From Victivallales bacterium (GTDB lineage: Bacteria; Verrucomicrobiota; Lentisphaeria; Oligosphaerales; Oligosphaeraceae), in contig JAFXUD010000049.1 in the NCBI GenBank assembly GCA_017535315.1, positions 1 to 64,000 on the forward strand: DNA of 64,000 nt, read 5' to 3'. This document shows positions 24,935 to 35,583 of the stretch, one piece after another. The position numbers and the translations under genes were made by a program. Within the stretch, counting starts at the first letter, position 1, and the number at the start of each line of letters is the position of its first letter. The notes beneath the pieces were generated by a model, which saw only the letters and a list, made by a program, of their open reading frames with translations, ran no database searches and was not told the DNA's origin.

Positions 24935-27900
24935 ATGTCTAAAAGTTTTTTTATCGCATTGTTCTTTCTGACAGGGGCATTTCTGCTGACTGCGGCTCCT
25001 TCTGGGCGATTTGAGCCAAAGCCACAAGGTCCAAGATACTGCAAGACGGATACGACAAAATCACAGCTTCTCTTTGAGGACGGGAAACTCAATTTCGAGA
25101 TTGTTTACGGAGAATCCAGCGGTGCCATGCAGGCTGCCAGCGAACTGGCCGTTGTGCTTGAAAAGGCGCTTGGCGTAAAGCCGCCTGTACGCAAGGCGAA
25201 AAGCGGCAACATCCCCGCACTCATCGTCGGCGATAAAGAGGCAGCTATAGCTGCTGGTTTCGACCCTGACCAGCTGGAATGGGGCGCCTTCCAGATCAAA
25301 ACATCAGGCAACGACATCATAATTGCAGGGAGGGACCAGCCTCCCTATTCTGAAGGCACCTTTTATGCGGTAGATGAGTTTCTTGAGCGCTTCGTCGGCG
25401 TCCGTTTCTACTTTCCTGGCAACGTTGGAACAATCATCCCGAAACTGAAGAAATGGAGCGTACCTGCAATTGACTTGGCGGACCGCCCAGACATGCAGAC
25501 ACGCACCTCGTACAGCGTCGATCCATTCGTGAACAATTTCCACGGCAGCGGACCAATCCGCTGGTATGAAGACAATCCCAAGAACAATGCTCACATTCTT
25601 GCCAAAAAGCGGTACAGAATCCAGATACGTTCCCCCTTCCAGGCGTGCCATGGTCTGGCGTACTTGTCTCTGATTGAACGTTTTGGCAAGACCCACCCTG
25701 AATATTTTGCGCTTAATCAACAGGGAATCCGTGAACTGGGCTTCGGCACCACAAGCCGCCAATACGGACATGTCTGCTTCAGTTCAGAAGAGTTGAAGAA
25801 TGAACTTGTACTTGACGGCAAGGCAATCCTGACTGGCAAGGACGGCAGCACACGCGGCGCGTTCAAAAAAGACGGCAAGCCCGCATGGCCAAGTGGAAAC
25901 CAGAACTACGGCTTCTTCAATGTCATGCCGAATGATTCGGCATGCTTGTGCCAGTGTCCCAAGTGCAAGCCACATTTTGCTGGCGTAACCTGGAACAAAC
26001 CCGCCTCAAAGGAGGCTGGCAACCTGACCTGGACGTTCATGACAGACATTGCAAGGCGTCTCAAAAACGACAATGTGCCAGGCTATGTTCTGACCATGGC
26101 ATACTCTCATTATGTCCAAGTGCCTGATGTGGATATTCCCGACAACATGCTGGTCATGCTGGCGCTATTCGGCCCATGGGCGGATCTTACCCCCAACAAG
26201 GTAAAGCAAATCAACCTCTTGAAGCAATGGCGCGAAAAACTCGGGGCAAAGCCCTATATCTGGAACTACGCCACCAAATACACCGCTCGTATTCCACTTG
26301 TCCCGAACTGGACGCCACGGGCCTTTGGCAGATACTACCACGAAGTCAGCAATGATATATTCGGCGCGTTCCTTGAATGCGAAACCGATTACTGGATTTT
26401 CGGATACATGAACTACTACATCTTCGGCAAGCTGATGTGGAACAAGGATTCCGACGCAGAGGCCATACTGGACGAGCACTACAAGCTGATGTACGGGGCG
26501 GCGGCACCCGAGATGACAAGGTTCTTCGACATCATTGAAGATATCTGGATGCACGAAATCGTCGGTCGGGTAGTGGATTCACCCGAGGGCCCAGTCTCGG
26601 TCAGGCCCTCTAAATACATGCTGTGGAATCAGCTCTACTCGCCAGAAGTCAGGAAGGAACTGGATTCACTGCTCAAGAAGGCCATCGAAAAATGCGCAAA
26701 CGAGCCCGAGGCAACGCCACGTATCGCATTTATGCGCAGGGAGTTCTACGATCGCATCTTGGAAGGCGCGGCACTTTATGAAAAGAGCACCGCCGAAGTC
26801 GAAGAGTGGAAAGGATACATGCCCACACTCAAGGAGGGAGAAAAACTCATCATCGATGGCAACGGCGACGAACAGGCTTGGAAGGATGCGCCAGCACACT
26901 TCCTGCTTCCGAATCACACGGTGAAATCGGAGGCAGTGGAGGTTCGCACCAACTTCAAGGCACTGCAAGATACTGACAACTTCTACTTCTTCATCGAATG
27001 CGAAGAGCCAGAAACCGACAGAATGACGGCAATCGAGCGCAAGCCCGACGAGTTCAACCTGTGGGAAGACAACACCATCGAGGTGTTCTTCAATCCTTCA
27101 GGCGACCGCGAGACAGGATACCAGCTGATGTTCAACTCTGCAGGATATTTGTCTGACAATACATTCAAGCTCAAGGTTGTGAACTGGAAGTGGAACTCCG
27201 AGGTGGAATACAAGATATCCGTCACACAAGGAGAAAAATGGTGCATCGAGATGCGCATCCCCAAAAAGAACATGGAGACATGCAAAGACAAGCTTATCGC
27301 CAATGTGATGCGCTCCAGAGTTGTGGACGGAAAACGCGACCCATTCCAAACATGGTCACCCAAAATCCAGAGTAGCCAGCACATTGAATGCTACGGTACC
27401 CTCTACTTCACCCCGCCAGCGGAACAATCCATCCTGCCAGGCGGAGATTTCACCGAAAAAACCGTCAGCCGTCGTTTCCTTGGAAACCACAGACCTCACC
27501 AGTGGTATAACGGCAGTTTCCTATTTCAGGATACCAAGATATTCCGTACAGGCGGTATGTCAATCCGCATGAATGATGAAACCGAGGGATTCACCTTCTA
27601 TGACCTCAGGCCTTTCTTGAACCCCGACACGAGCTATCGCCTGTCATTCTACATCAAGACGCAGGATATCACCAGCCTCACGACTTGGGGCGGCGGCGTT
27701 TATGTGACTGTGGATTGCGGCATGAAACCACGCGAAACCATCCATTTCCCAATGAACAACGGCAAATTCACTGGCACGATGCCATGGACCAGGCAGACCT
27801 TCGAGTTCAAGACACCAAAGGATTTCGCAAGGGATGAAAGACCTTACCTCTCTTTTACCAGGCGTAGCAAGTACAACGGCAAAGAGGGCATTGCCTGGAT

Positions 27901-27943
27901 TGACAACGTGGAATTGTTCGAGATTCCAGAAGAGGGGAAATAA
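24935..27943 (+). CDS. exported DUF4838 protein with two C-terminal carbohydrate-binding-like domains
   Basis: The start ATG 24935 follows GAGGA by about 8 bases and opens a signal peptide (MSKSFFIALFFLTGAFLLTAA); ATG 24920 is upstream in frame. The product is 1002 aa: N-terminal GH20/67-type module (50-170), central DUF4838 barrel (170-620) with a CLCQCPKC cysteine cluster, CBM9-like sandwich (about 630-820; LWEDNTIEVFFNPSG) and a final CBM4/9-like domain (about 840-1000; SIRMNDETEGFTFYDLRP). It is probably an outer-surface or periplasmic glycan-acting protein. It follows the GH5-like gene by 34 bases and precedes another DUF4838 gene by 5 bases, so the three form an operon. Confidence 0.85.
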   Translation: MSKSFFIALFFLTGAFLLTAAPSGRFEPKPQGPRYCKTDTTKSQLLFEDGKLNFEIVYGESSGAMQAASELAVVLEKALGVKPPVRKAKSGNIPALIVGDKEAAIAAGFDPDQLEWGAFQIKTSGNDIIIAGRDQPPYSEGTFYAVDEFLERFVGVRFYFPGNVGTIIPKLKKWSVPAIDLADRPDMQTRTSYSVDPFVNNFHGSGPIRWYEDNPKNNAHILAKKRYRIQIRSPFQACHGLAYLSLIERFGKTHPEYFALNQQGIRELGFGTTSRQYGHVCFSSEELKNELVLDGKAILTGKDGSTRGAFKKDGKPAWPSGNQNYGFFNVMPNDSACLCQCPKCKPHFAGVTWNKPASKEAGNLTWTFMTDIARRLKNDNVPGYVLTMAYSHYVQVPDVDIPDNMLVMLALFGPWADLTPNKVKQINLLKQWREKLGAKPYIWNYATKYTARIPLVPNWTPRAFGRYYHEVSNDIFGAFLECETDYWIFGYMNYYIFGKLMWNKDSDAEAILDEHYKLMYGAAAPEMTRFFDIIEDIWMHEIVGRVVDSPEGPVSVRPSKYMLWNQLYSPEVRKELDSLLKKAIEKCANEPEATPRIAFMRREFYDRILEGAALYEKSTAEVEEWKGYMPTLKEGEKLIIDGNGDEQAWKDAPAHFLLPNHTVKSEAVEVRTNFKALQDTDNFYFFIECEEPETDRMTAIERKPDEFNLWEDNTIEVFFNPSGDRETGYQLMFNSAGYLSDNTFKLKVVNWKWNSEVEYKISVTQGEKWCIEMRIPKKNMETCKDKLIANVMRSRVVDGKRDPFQTWSPKIQSSQHIECYGTLYFTPPAEQSILPGGDFTEKTVSRRFLGNHRPHQWYNGSFLFQDTKIFRTGGMSIRMNDETEGFTFYDLRPFLNPDTSYRLSFYIKTQDITSLTTWGGGVYVTVDCGMKPRETIHFPMNNGKFTGTMPWTRQTFEFKTPKDFARDERPYLSFTRRSKYNGKEGIAWIDNVELFEIPEEGK

Positions 27944-27948
27944 CCCAA

Positions 27949-30390
27949 ATGTGGAGGCTTGACGGAAAAATGGCGGGTGGTTTCAAGGAATGGTGTCTAA
28001 TGATGGGTGCGGCAATATCAATGTGCTGCTCCGCTCAAGCGGAGGGTATTCGTCTCGCCTTCGGCAGGCATACCGATTATGCCGTGGTGAAGCCCGACCT
28101 GGCTCGCCAGGAAGAAGTTGCCACCGCCGACGACCTCGCGCACTATCTCAACTTGATTACGGGAGCGGAGTTTCCGATACTGACCGTTTCCGAAGCGACG
28201 GCGCGGGGCAGTAATTCCAAGTACCTGTATATCGGACGACGCGCCCCTTCTGACAATCGGCCTTTCGCCGAGTGGGAGCGTCGTATAAAAACAGAAAATG
28301 GCGATTTGTATTTCTACGGATGGGGCAACCACGGCGCCATCTTCGCGGTGTATGATTTTCTGGATAAGTACTTCGGCTGCCGTTGGTTTTCGTTTCGCGG
28401 GGACGAAAAGATTCCCGTCAACCGTGAAGCGGTGTTGCCCGAGATTGACTATTCCCACATCCCGTCGTTTCCAATTCAGATGTACTGCTCTTTCAATAGC
28501 AAGGCTCTTGAACAGGCGCAGAACTACGAGCGTCACAACAGGATATTCATACTGCAGCGTTCCACGCCGATGCTGATTACGGGACACGTTCCCGATATGA
28601 TGGTTCCGCCAGGCGGCAAATACAAGAATGAGACGTGGAAGCCTTTCCCGCTCTTTGCAGGCGAAGAGTGGTTTGACAGACATCCAGAATATTTCTCGAT
28701 GGATTCCGACGGCAAACGGGTGCCAGGAGTCCAATTGTGCTACTCCAATCCCGAACTGCGCAAGCTGCTGAACGAGAAGTACGAGGCGATAATCAAGCAT
28801 TACGGAAATGGCGAGGCGGCACTGGTAAAGTGTAATCTGAACGACAACTGGGGAATCAAAGGCAAGACGCTGTGCTGCTGTCCAGGGTGTATGGAGTTGG
28901 TGAAGAAGTACGACGAACCAGCAGGCCCCTACTGGGACTACATGATTGAACTGTGCAAATTCCTGAAGGAGCGTTATCCCGAGATTATCGTCGAGGGAAG
29001 TACCTATCAAATCAGCGAAAAGGTCCCTGAATGCATAAGCCGTCTGCCAGATAATCTGATGATTGGTTATGCACCTTTGTGGCGCAACTTTCTCAAGCCG
29101 TTCACCCATCCGACCAATGAGCGTCTGCGGCGGAATCTGAAACTGTCGCTTGCAAAGTTCCAAAAGGTGCGGGTGCAGATATATCCGACCGTTTATCCTT
29201 GGGATACCACAATTCAGCCGCTTGTCGCCGATTTGCGGCAGTGGGGAGAGTCGTTGCGGATGCTTAAGCGGCTTGGCGTGTCCGAACTGACCGCCGAACT
29301 GGGGTATGGGTGGCAGAGCGAGACCTCGTTCAGCGATCTTCGGCACTACCTCATTGCACGGCTTGCCGACAACGTCGAACTGGATGTCGATGCGCTTGGC
29401 GTCGAATACATGGAGTTCACATACGGCAAGGCGGCTCCAGCGATAATCGCCTACTGGCGCGAACTGGAACAGTGTGAGGCGGAGGAAACGGTCGGGCTGA
29501 TGTGGACGGGATTGCCCTACGGCGCCTATCGTTACCTTGACGCCGATCATCTGTCGCGCTGGAGCCAGGCGTTCGACGCGATGGAAAGCGTGACCGCTGA
29601 CGCGCCCCAGGCTTTGGCGGCGGTAAAAGCCGCCCGCGTCAATTTGGACGAGGCGATTTTGAGCGTGTGGCCGCGTCTGCCGACGCGTCCTGAGTTTGAA
29701 CTTGCCGTTGTGCTGGAGAGGGCGCGAAAAAGCATCGCGGAGTCGTTCCATCGCGTGGTAGCCTTTGAGCCAGATGAAAAGAAGCGCCAAGAGCTCTTCG
29801 ACTTCAATTACAACCGCCGTGTTCTGCACGGTATCGATTACTTCGAAGACTGCGCCCGCGAACCAAAGCCGCTGAAGATTGACCGTCCGCTGCAACCTGG
29901 CGCGGTGCTCCGACAAATTCCGACGCATCGGAGGCACGCGGAGTATCATCAGCGCAGTTACTCCGATGACCCGAGCGCGGCTTTCGGCGTATCAATGTGG
30001 TTTGATTTGAAGAACAAGGAAAGCATTGCATCGCCCAAAATCCGTCGTGGCGAGGTAGGGGGAAGCGACGAGTTCGTCGCCATGCAAAAACCTCGCCCGA
30101 TTGTTGTGGAGGAGTTGCGCAAAAACGCAGGAAAAGGCTACATTCTCTACTATGTCGGACGTACTCGGCTGTGGCCGCAGTGCGTGTTGTGGCTCGGTGG
30201 CTTTCGCCGTTCCATGAACGTGCAGTTGAGCCACCTATTCAATCCACTTCATCCAGAATGGGAGTTCGACGTCTATCTGTCGATAAAATACCGCAGAGAG
30301 CCAAGTTCCGCATACTTGGGCGAAGCGGTGCTAATTCGCTGCGACCAGTATTCGCCGCCAGTTGAGCAATCAAGCATCAAGGGAGAATGA
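27949..30390 (+). CDS. DUF4838 protein, alpha-glucuronidase-like
   Basis: This 813-aa protein starts at ATG 27949, 5 bases after the previous stop, with GAGGGG 11 bases away. A hydrophobic segment (residues 18-30, MMGAAISMCCSAQA) acts as a signal peptide. The N-terminal module (ATADDLAHYLNLITGAEFPI) and DUF4838 barrel with the CCCPGC cluster are intact. Unlike the other two it lacks an obvious CBM9 module; the C-terminal 150 residues form a different beta domain (WPQCVLWLGGFRRS). It probably acts with its neighbour on the same glycan. Confidence 0.8.
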   Translation: MWRLDGKMAGGFKEWCLMMGAAISMCCSAQAEGIRLAFGRHTDYAVVKPDLARQEEVATADDLAHYLNLITGAEFPILTVSEATARGSNSKYLYIGRRAPSDNRPFAEWERRIKTENGDLYFYGWGNHGAIFAVYDFLDKYFGCRWFSFRGDEKIPVNREAVLPEIDYSHIPSFPIQMYCSFNSKALEQAQNYERHNRIFILQRSTPMLITGHVPDMMVPPGGKYKNETWKPFPLFAGEEWFDRHPEYFSMDSDGKRVPGVQLCYSNPELRKLLNEKYEAIIKHYGNGEAALVKCNLNDNWGIKGKTLCCCPGCMELVKKYDEPAGPYWDYMIELCKFLKERYPEIIVEGSTYQISEKVPECISRLPDNLMIGYAPLWRNFLKPFTHPTNERLRRNLKLSLAKFQKVRVQIYPTVYPWDTTIQPLVADLRQWGESLRMLKRLGVSELTAELGYGWQSETSFSDLRHYLIARLADNVELDVDALGVEYMEFTYGKAAPAIIAYWRELEQCEAEETVGLMWTGLPYGAYRYLDADHLSRWSQAFDAMESVTADAPQALAAVKAARVNLDEAILSVWPRLPTRPEFELAVVLERARKSIAESFHRVVAFEPDEKKRQELFDFNYNRRVLHGIDYFEDCAREPKPLKIDRPLQPGAVLRQIPTHRRHAEYHQRSYSDDPSAAFGVSMWFDLKNKESIASPKIRRGEVGGSDEFVAMQKPRPIVVEELRKNAGKGYILYYVGRTRLWPQCVLWLGGFRRSMNVQLSHLFNPLHPEWEFDVYLSIKYRREPSSAYLGEAVLIRCDQYSPPVEQSSIKGE

Positions 30391-30498
30391 CCTCTATTTG
30401 CTCAAGTCAATCAATAGTAAATGCCAGTGCTTTGCCCTCGCGTCGCCAGATCAACTTACTCGCTATGACGCAACAAAAAGCCTTGCCACTACCGACCA

Positions 30499-33400
30499 TC
30501 ATGGGGAACATAGCGATTCTATTACAAAGCCGTAGGTGAGGCCAGCGACGGCATCGAAACTGTCGCCTGGTGTGAGGATTCCCTTGAAAGGACCTATAAT
30601 GGCACGTGCCTTGCAGTTGTGAGGAAACTGTGGCTGTTTTTTGCCGCTGGTGACGGCGTATAGGAAGAAGACGTCATTGCCCACCCAGCACTGGTCGTCC
30701 AGCGTGTCCATGTATCTCCGCACACCGCATTGCTCCATAATCCGTGCATACAATGCTTCTGGCAGGTTCATCAAGGTGGTGAAGAAATGCGTTGAGCCTT
30801 CGATTTCTCGGGAGACCATCAACGGCTGGCCTTTTGCATCCGAGCCAATCACTTTGTCAAAGCCGCTTTCTGCAATGAACCAAGGCGAATTTGCATAGTA
30901 GTTCGCGCATGAAATGTTTCCGAACTCCTGTGTCGTTGTCATTTCGGGGCGGTAATTATCCAGCACCATCTTGACCTTTATGCCCAGAAAATCCGCACAA
31001 TTCGCCGCAGACGGACCGTTCAGCGGATAGAAAGCGCCAGGCGCATAGAGCCAGACAACCATTGCCTTCTCGCGCTGGAAACGTTCCATAAGCACAGTGC
31101 GTTGCTCCTTGTCAAGCACAAGCGTCGGCAGCATAATATACAACTTGTGGGGTGGCACGGCGATGGAGTTGTCCAGCAGGTCCTGCACCGTCATGTTCCT
31201 GTAGGGTATGGCCAGCTTGTTGAAGTTCAGCAGGATAGTCATGGCGGAGTTGAAAAGGCTGTCCCTGCTGGCCTTTGAGTAGTACAGGCTCTCCCTGTCC
31301 AGCACGAGGGCAGTTTCAATGGGCGTGGTCCCCTTGACAGGCGGTAGTTTGTCGCGGACGTCTCTCTGTTCTCGGATGATGTCGTATATTGCCTTCTCGT
31401 AGAAGGCTCCAGCAGAAATGTCGTACCAGTAGTTGAAGACGCCTGTCGCCAGTTCCATGCCGAAGCCACGGTTGAGGTGCCCTACTGATTCGAAGGCAGT
31501 GTCAGGGGCACCGACGTAGATTTTCCCATGGTGGTTTTCCGTGGCGAAATAGCCTGTGCGCGTGTCTTGCTCGACATAAATCATCTTTCCGTGCAGGAGC
31601 CAGGTGCTCCAGTTCTGCATGATTGTCTCCGCAAGGCCAGTCTTGCGCCTCTCGTAACTTGAGGGGCCGTGGACAAAATCGACATTTGGCGACTGCGCGA
31701 CTTCGACGAAGCCGTTATGACCGCTCATGGCAAGCGGGTTGGTCGGGTTGTCCGCAAGCTGAATGCTGTATCCATAGTAGGCGCCTACCATCCATTTACC
31801 GTCTGTCTCCTGCTTGATGATCCTGCCCAGTCCGTCAAGTGCCTCCGCCAAGGCTCTGTTCCTGAAATGGAGCCAGTCGATAATGCGCTGGTCCTTCGAC
31901 GTGTCGTACAGCGTACCGATGCTTGCACTGTAGGCGCTTCGCCAATCGGGGAACTCGATTGAGTCAAATGTCAGGTCTGGCATCGCCCAGGCCTTTGCGA
32001 GGTTTTCGTTCGTCTTGTATTTTTCCCTGAGGTAGATTTGGAATGTCGCCTTGTCGGCAGGACCGTATCCGCTCCAACTGGTCTTGAACTTCGCGTCCTT
32101 GTTTGGCCAGAACCATTCCCAGTTACTGCCGCTTGCGAAACTGATGCCCCAGATGCGGTTGGCATAGTTGCGTTGCTTCACGTGGTCCACAAGGGCCTTC
32201 AGCGGGACTTTTGCGTCTTTATGCCACAGTTTTGATGCAAGAGTCTGTTTCTGGCGTTCCAGATGGGCACGCGGCGCACCTGCGTAGTGCGTGATGACTT
32301 CATCGGGATGTGCCTGGCACCACCATTCAGGCATGTCAACCTCGAAAATTAGCGAAAAGATGGCGTTCGGCATGAAGGAGAGCATCCTATCGACAGCATA
32401 GTCAAAGTCTGTGAAGTCATACTGTCCCTCGCCTTTCCAGAACGACTGGAAGCCGCTGTTGATTCTCTGGTTGTTGAAACCGATGCCACGCGATATTTCG
32501 AGTTCAGGTTCGTGCTTGGCGCCAGCAGGCACCAGCCAGAAGGTGCCGTTCAGCTTCTCCTTGCCGAATTGCAGATAGGGCCTGCCGTTTCCCTGCTGGA
32601 GGCTGGCCGCCTGTAGCGGCCAAATCTGTTCCTTGCGTGGGGGAATGACCGCAACAGGCACGTCGCCTTCCATGGCGACAAAGCAGTCATCGATGAACAG
32701 CTTGAACGCGCCGCCTTCAATGTGCGGGAAGGGATACTCCAGCGTGATGGTCTCGTTTTCACGCCATTTGCCGCTACCAGGCGTCACCGTAAGCTCCATG
32801 GTGTGCGTTTCGCCGTTGTCCTTCTCAAGCCTGAAGCGCATCCTGCCGATTTCCAGTCTGGGCATTTCAATGACCTTGACCTCCATCTTGCCAGGCTGCA
32901 TCTTGAGCGGGCGAAGCCTCCCGCGCGGCCCCGCGTATCCAAAGCCAATGCTGTTCTTCCAGGGCATCAGCGTGGCAGGGTCGCCTAGAACGACCGCCTG
33001 CTTGGAAAAATCGACAGGAATCTCGGTGTCCGTGTTGCTTATGTCATCGCAGGTCCAGGTATCGTCCGATGCGAAGAAAACCTCTTTTCCATTCTTCATG
33101 CGTACATAGCCGTCCAGCACCAGTCCAGCCCCCTGGTTGAGATTGTGTATGCGTACCGTGATGCGGTTTTGCCCTTTCCTGAGGACTTTGGTTATGTCAT
33201 AGAACACCGATGTGCGCCACGCTTTGTGCTTGCCCTGAAAGACACCATTCACGTATGTATAGACATAGTCGTCGCCCAGGGTGGCAATGGCACCGTATTC
33301 AGGCTCGTCTTCCAGTTCGATTTCCTTCTGTAACCAGACGTTGTATTCATCTGGCCCGCTACCCTTATGAGACCATATCCACTTGCCGCGCCAATCCAGT

Positions 33401-34176
33401 TTGGCAGCGGAGAAGGGCCTCTGGTAGAAAACGGGCTGTACCACGGGGATGCCTTGGCCCTTTGCGTCTATGGCCACCGTGGTGTAAATCAGCATTTCTG
33501 GCGTGGTGAACTCCACCTGTCCGTCTCCAGGCCTAAGGACAACGCTTGTCTTGGGCAGTTCCCTCATATCGCGGTCAAAGAAGCGCAAGGTCGTTGTGGC
33601 TGGCTCATCCCCCTCCCATTTGAGGATGCAATGTGAACGCGGCATAAGCTGTGCAACGGGCAATTGCTTGCCTGGATGCAGATTCTCCGCATCGGCAATG
33701 CGGTTCACAATGCTCCTTGCCTTGATGGATTTCAGGCCGATTGCCCCTGGGTACCCTGTGAAACGCACCTCCCAGTTGCTCATTCTGCCCGTGTGCATCT
33801 GATTGTGCGAAAAGTCAAAGATGTACGTGCGGTATTCGCCGTCAGGCATGACGGACTGTATCGGTGCGCTGAACCCCTTGCGCGAACCATCTTCCTGCAC
33901 GGCAATGCTGGCAAAGCCAATGTAGCCAGGCACCTTTGACATAAAGCAGACCTCTATCTGCTGGATAGCGCTGACATCGTGGTCCAGCTTCTCCTGATAG
34001 AATGCAGTCTTGTCCCAAAACTGAGCCTGCACCTCCAGGCAGCCGTTTGAAGAGATTGGGCCCGCACCGCCAGAAATCTTGACCTTTTGGGCGATGTCCG
34101 CAGAACTGATGCAAAAGGGGTGCCCCCAGGCGAGGAAAGAGGCCAGCAAAAATACCCCTGCTATTTTGAACGCCAT
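30499..34176 (-). CDS. giant exported glycosidase, clan GH-A (GH42-like) with rhamnosidase-N-like domain
   Basis: The start ATG 34176 (MAFKIAGVFLLASFLAWG) has GGAG 9 bases upstream; an earlier in-frame ATG at 34191 adds five residues. The product is about 1225 aa. An N-terminal sugar-binding region is followed by a jelly roll like the alpha-rhamnosidase N-terminal domain (WRGKWIWSHKG; LVLDGYVRMKNG). A TIM barrel (about 600-960) has candidate acid/base Glu in NWEWFW (about 685) and nucleophile in YVEQDTR (about 866). A flavodoxin-like trimerisation domain (VLDRESLYYSKAS) and a short beta domain complete it. It is paralogous along most of its length to 46346-50725. The substrate is unknown; beta-galactoside is only suggested by the fold. 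Confidence 0.8.
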   Translation of the reverse strand: MAFKIAGVFLLASFLAWGHPFCISSADIAQKVKISGGAGPISSNGCLEVQAQFWDKTAFYQEKLDHDVSAIQQIEVCFMSKVPGYIGFASIAVQEDGSRKGFSAPIQSVMPDGEYRTYIFDFSHNQMHTGRMSNWEVRFTGYPGAIGLKSIKARSIVNRIADAENLHPGKQLPVAQLMPRSHCILKWEGDEPATTTLRFFDRDMRELPKTSVVLRPGDGQVEFTTPEMLIYTTVAIDAKGQGIPVVQPVFYQRPFSAAKLDWRGKWIWSHKGSGPDEYNVWLQKEIELEDEPEYGAIATLGDDYVYTYVNGVFQGKHKAWRTSVFYDITKVLRKGQNRITVRIHNLNQGAGLVLDGYVRMKNGKEVFFASDDTWTCDDISNTDTEIPVDFSKQAVVLGDPATLMPWKNSIGFGYAGPRGRLRPLKMQPGKMEVKVIEMPRLEIGRMRFRLEKDNGETHTMELTVTPGSGKWRENETITLEYPFPHIEGGAFKLFIDDCFVAMEGDVPVAVIPPRKEQIWPLQAASLQQGNGRPYLQFGKEKLNGTFWLVPAGAKHEPELEISRGIGFNNQRINSGFQSFWKGEGQYDFTDFDYAVDRMLSFMPNAIFSLIFEVDMPEWWCQAHPDEVITHYAGAPRAHLERQKQTLASKLWHKDAKVPLKALVDHVKQRNYANRIWGISFASGSNWEWFWPNKDAKFKTSWSGYGPADKATFQIYLREKYKTNENLAKAWAMPDLTFDSIEFPDWRSAYSASIGTLYDTSKDQRIIDWLHFRNRALAEALDGLGRIIKQETDGKWMVGAYYGYSIQLADNPTNPLAMSGHNGFVEVAQSPNVDFVHGPSSYERRKTGLAETIMQNWSTWLLHGKMIYVEQDTRTGYFATENHHGKIYVGAPDTAFESVGHLNRGFGMELATGVFNYWYDISAGAFYEKAIYDIIREQRDVRDKLPPVKGTTPIETALVLDRESLYYSKASRDSLFNSAMTILLNFNKLAIPYRNMTVQDLLDNSIAVPPHKLYIMLPTLVLDKEQRTVLMERFQREKAMVVWLYAPGAFYPLNGPSAANCADFLGIKVKMVLDNYRPEMTTTQEFGNISCANYYANSPWFIAESGFDKVIGSDAKGQPLMVSREIEGSTHFFTTLMNLPEALYARIMEQCGVRRYMDTLDDQCWVGNDVFFLYAVTSGKKQPQFPHNCKARAIIGPFKGILTPGDSFDAVAGLTYGFVIESLCSP

Positions 34177-34210
34177 TGTTTTTGTCTCCATTCTAATTCA
34201 ATCTAGCACG

Positions 34211-34225
34211 TAACTATTCAGAAGG
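34211..34225 (+). repeat. short dispersed repeat TAACTATTCAGAAGG
   Basis: This 15-base sequence is an exact inverted match to 20919-20933 inside the palindromic element of cassette B2, and both have CTAG close by. It is probably the end of a decayed copy of the same element, in the 90-base gap between two genes. Confidence 0.4.
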
Positions 34226-34266
34226 GAACCCTCCTGAACGGCTGCCTAACCTCTTAGAATATGGAA

Positions 34267-35496
34267 TTAGAGGATATACTCCCGCACTGGCATCCCGCGG
34301 TGCTTGCGTGCCTCAATCCATGGGCCATACCAGGTTGGTTTTTCAGCAGTAACGCCAGCAAGGAAGGCGTCGGTCTCTTCCTGAGTATTCTCCCACATCT
34401 TGATTCGTCCCGCATCCCGACACTCTTCCAGAAGTTTCAGGCCGAATTCACTGCGGGCGATAATGGCAGAAAGCCCCTTTGCCGCCGCCTCGCGCTTTCG
34501 GGGATCCTTCTGCATATCCTCTTCCGTCGGCGGGAATAGGTCAAAATTGGGTGGCAAAGAAGGATGGTTCCAAGTGTCACCGAAAACCACATCACCTGCA
34601 TAGCCGACCTTCTCCAAACAAATGCGGCATTCTTCTGGAGTGAAACGCCCCAGGGCCGCCACGCCGCCGCTGCGGACAAAGGCTTTCTCGTGAAGCTCAC
34701 CGTCTTTGGTGCGGACCTTCATGGTTCCAGGGAAAGCCCCCGTGCGATAATTCAACTCACGGACATCCTCAATATCGATATCAAGCCACGTTTTCAGCAG
34801 CCACTTGGTTCCCGCAAGAGCCCAGTGGGCAGCACAGAAGTTGCAGGAAACCAATTTGATGATGGAGGCAATCTCCTGAAGTTCTGGTTCCATCATCATC
34901 TTGCGGATGCCCTGCGCATGGCAGGGAGTTGCGGAAACGGCAATCTTCTTCAAGCCCATCTCATAGGCTTCACGGATGCCGAGAAGCTGGGGATGAGGCT
35001 GGTATTTTGAACCCGAACAGGCGATTACATCTTTGGGGGAGGTGGCCACATAGGCTTTGGCAAGCCAGGGCTTTTCTGCATCGTACCCAGCAAGGACGGC
35101 TCCGTCGATATACCCTTTTTCCAACGCGAAAATCATAAGGGAGGTGGCGACGCCTCCAGAAACCCCGATTTTGCGGATTTCAGGATCGGCGGCACAGCCT
35201 GTTCCCACGAAACGGAGAACTCCACCCACTTTTTCGATGGAGTTCATATTCCGATTGCGACCGAAAAATCTCTTTTCCATCTTGGCAAGAGGAACTACCC
35301 TGGCCGCGCAGACATCATAGCACTTGGTGCAGGAGCCGCAGGAGCACTTCCCCGTCAGTTCAGGGTTGCGCCCCCAATCATACATCTTAATCGTAATCGC
35401 TTGCTCGGGACAGACGGCAGCACATAGTCCGCACTCATAGCAAAGGCCCGTGTTGATGCACTCCCTTTGAAGAAGCCTGAATCCTTCCTGTGACAT
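34267..35496 (-). CDS. FrhB-type iron-sulfur flavoprotein (coenzyme F420 hydrogenase beta-subunit family)
   Basis: The 409-aa protein starts at ATG 35496 behind AAGGAAAC. The N-terminus holds ferredoxin-type clusters: C19xxC22xxC25xxxC29, then a second group at Cys51, 53, 56, 59 and 63. The remainder matches FrhB/FdhB N- and C-domains (GCAADPEIRKIGVSGGVATS; EECRICLEKVGYAGDVVFGDTW). In bacteria without F420 such proteins are flavin- and ferredoxin-dependent oxidoreductases, often near polysaccharide pyruvyl transferases or tRNA-modification genes. The electron partner is unknown. It may be co-transcribed with the QueD-like gene 230 bases upstream. Confidence 0.8.
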   Translation of the reverse strand: MSQEGFRLLQRECINTGLCYECGLCAAVCPEQAITIKMYDWGRNPELTGKCSCGSCTKCYDVCAARVVPLAKMEKRFFGRNRNMNSIEKVGGVLRFVGTGCAADPEIRKIGVSGGVATSLMIFALEKGYIDGAVLAGYDAEKPWLAKAYVATSPKDVIACSGSKYQPHPQLLGIREAYEMGLKKIAVSATPCHAQGIRKMMMEPELQEIASIIKLVSCNFCAAHWALAGTKWLLKTWLDIDIEDVRELNYRTGAFPGTMKVRTKDGELHEKAFVRSGGVAALGRFTPEECRICLEKVGYAGDVVFGDTWNHPSLPPNFDLFPPTEEDMQKDPRKREAAAKGLSAIIARSEFGLKLLEECRDAGRIKMWENTQEETDAFLAGVTAEKPTWYGPWIEARKHRGMPVREYIL

Positions 35497-35583
35497 GTTG
35501 TTTCCTTTTCTTTTACCTGCTGCAGCATTTTAAGACATTCGCTATGTTCCACAAGAAGGTAGGTAACTGCAATGATTTATGTT

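Noticed and set aside
28018-29949. 643-codon minus-strand frame inside the third DUF4838 gene
   Set aside because: Entirely antisense to a well supported exported protein; low-complexity shadow translation with no family features.
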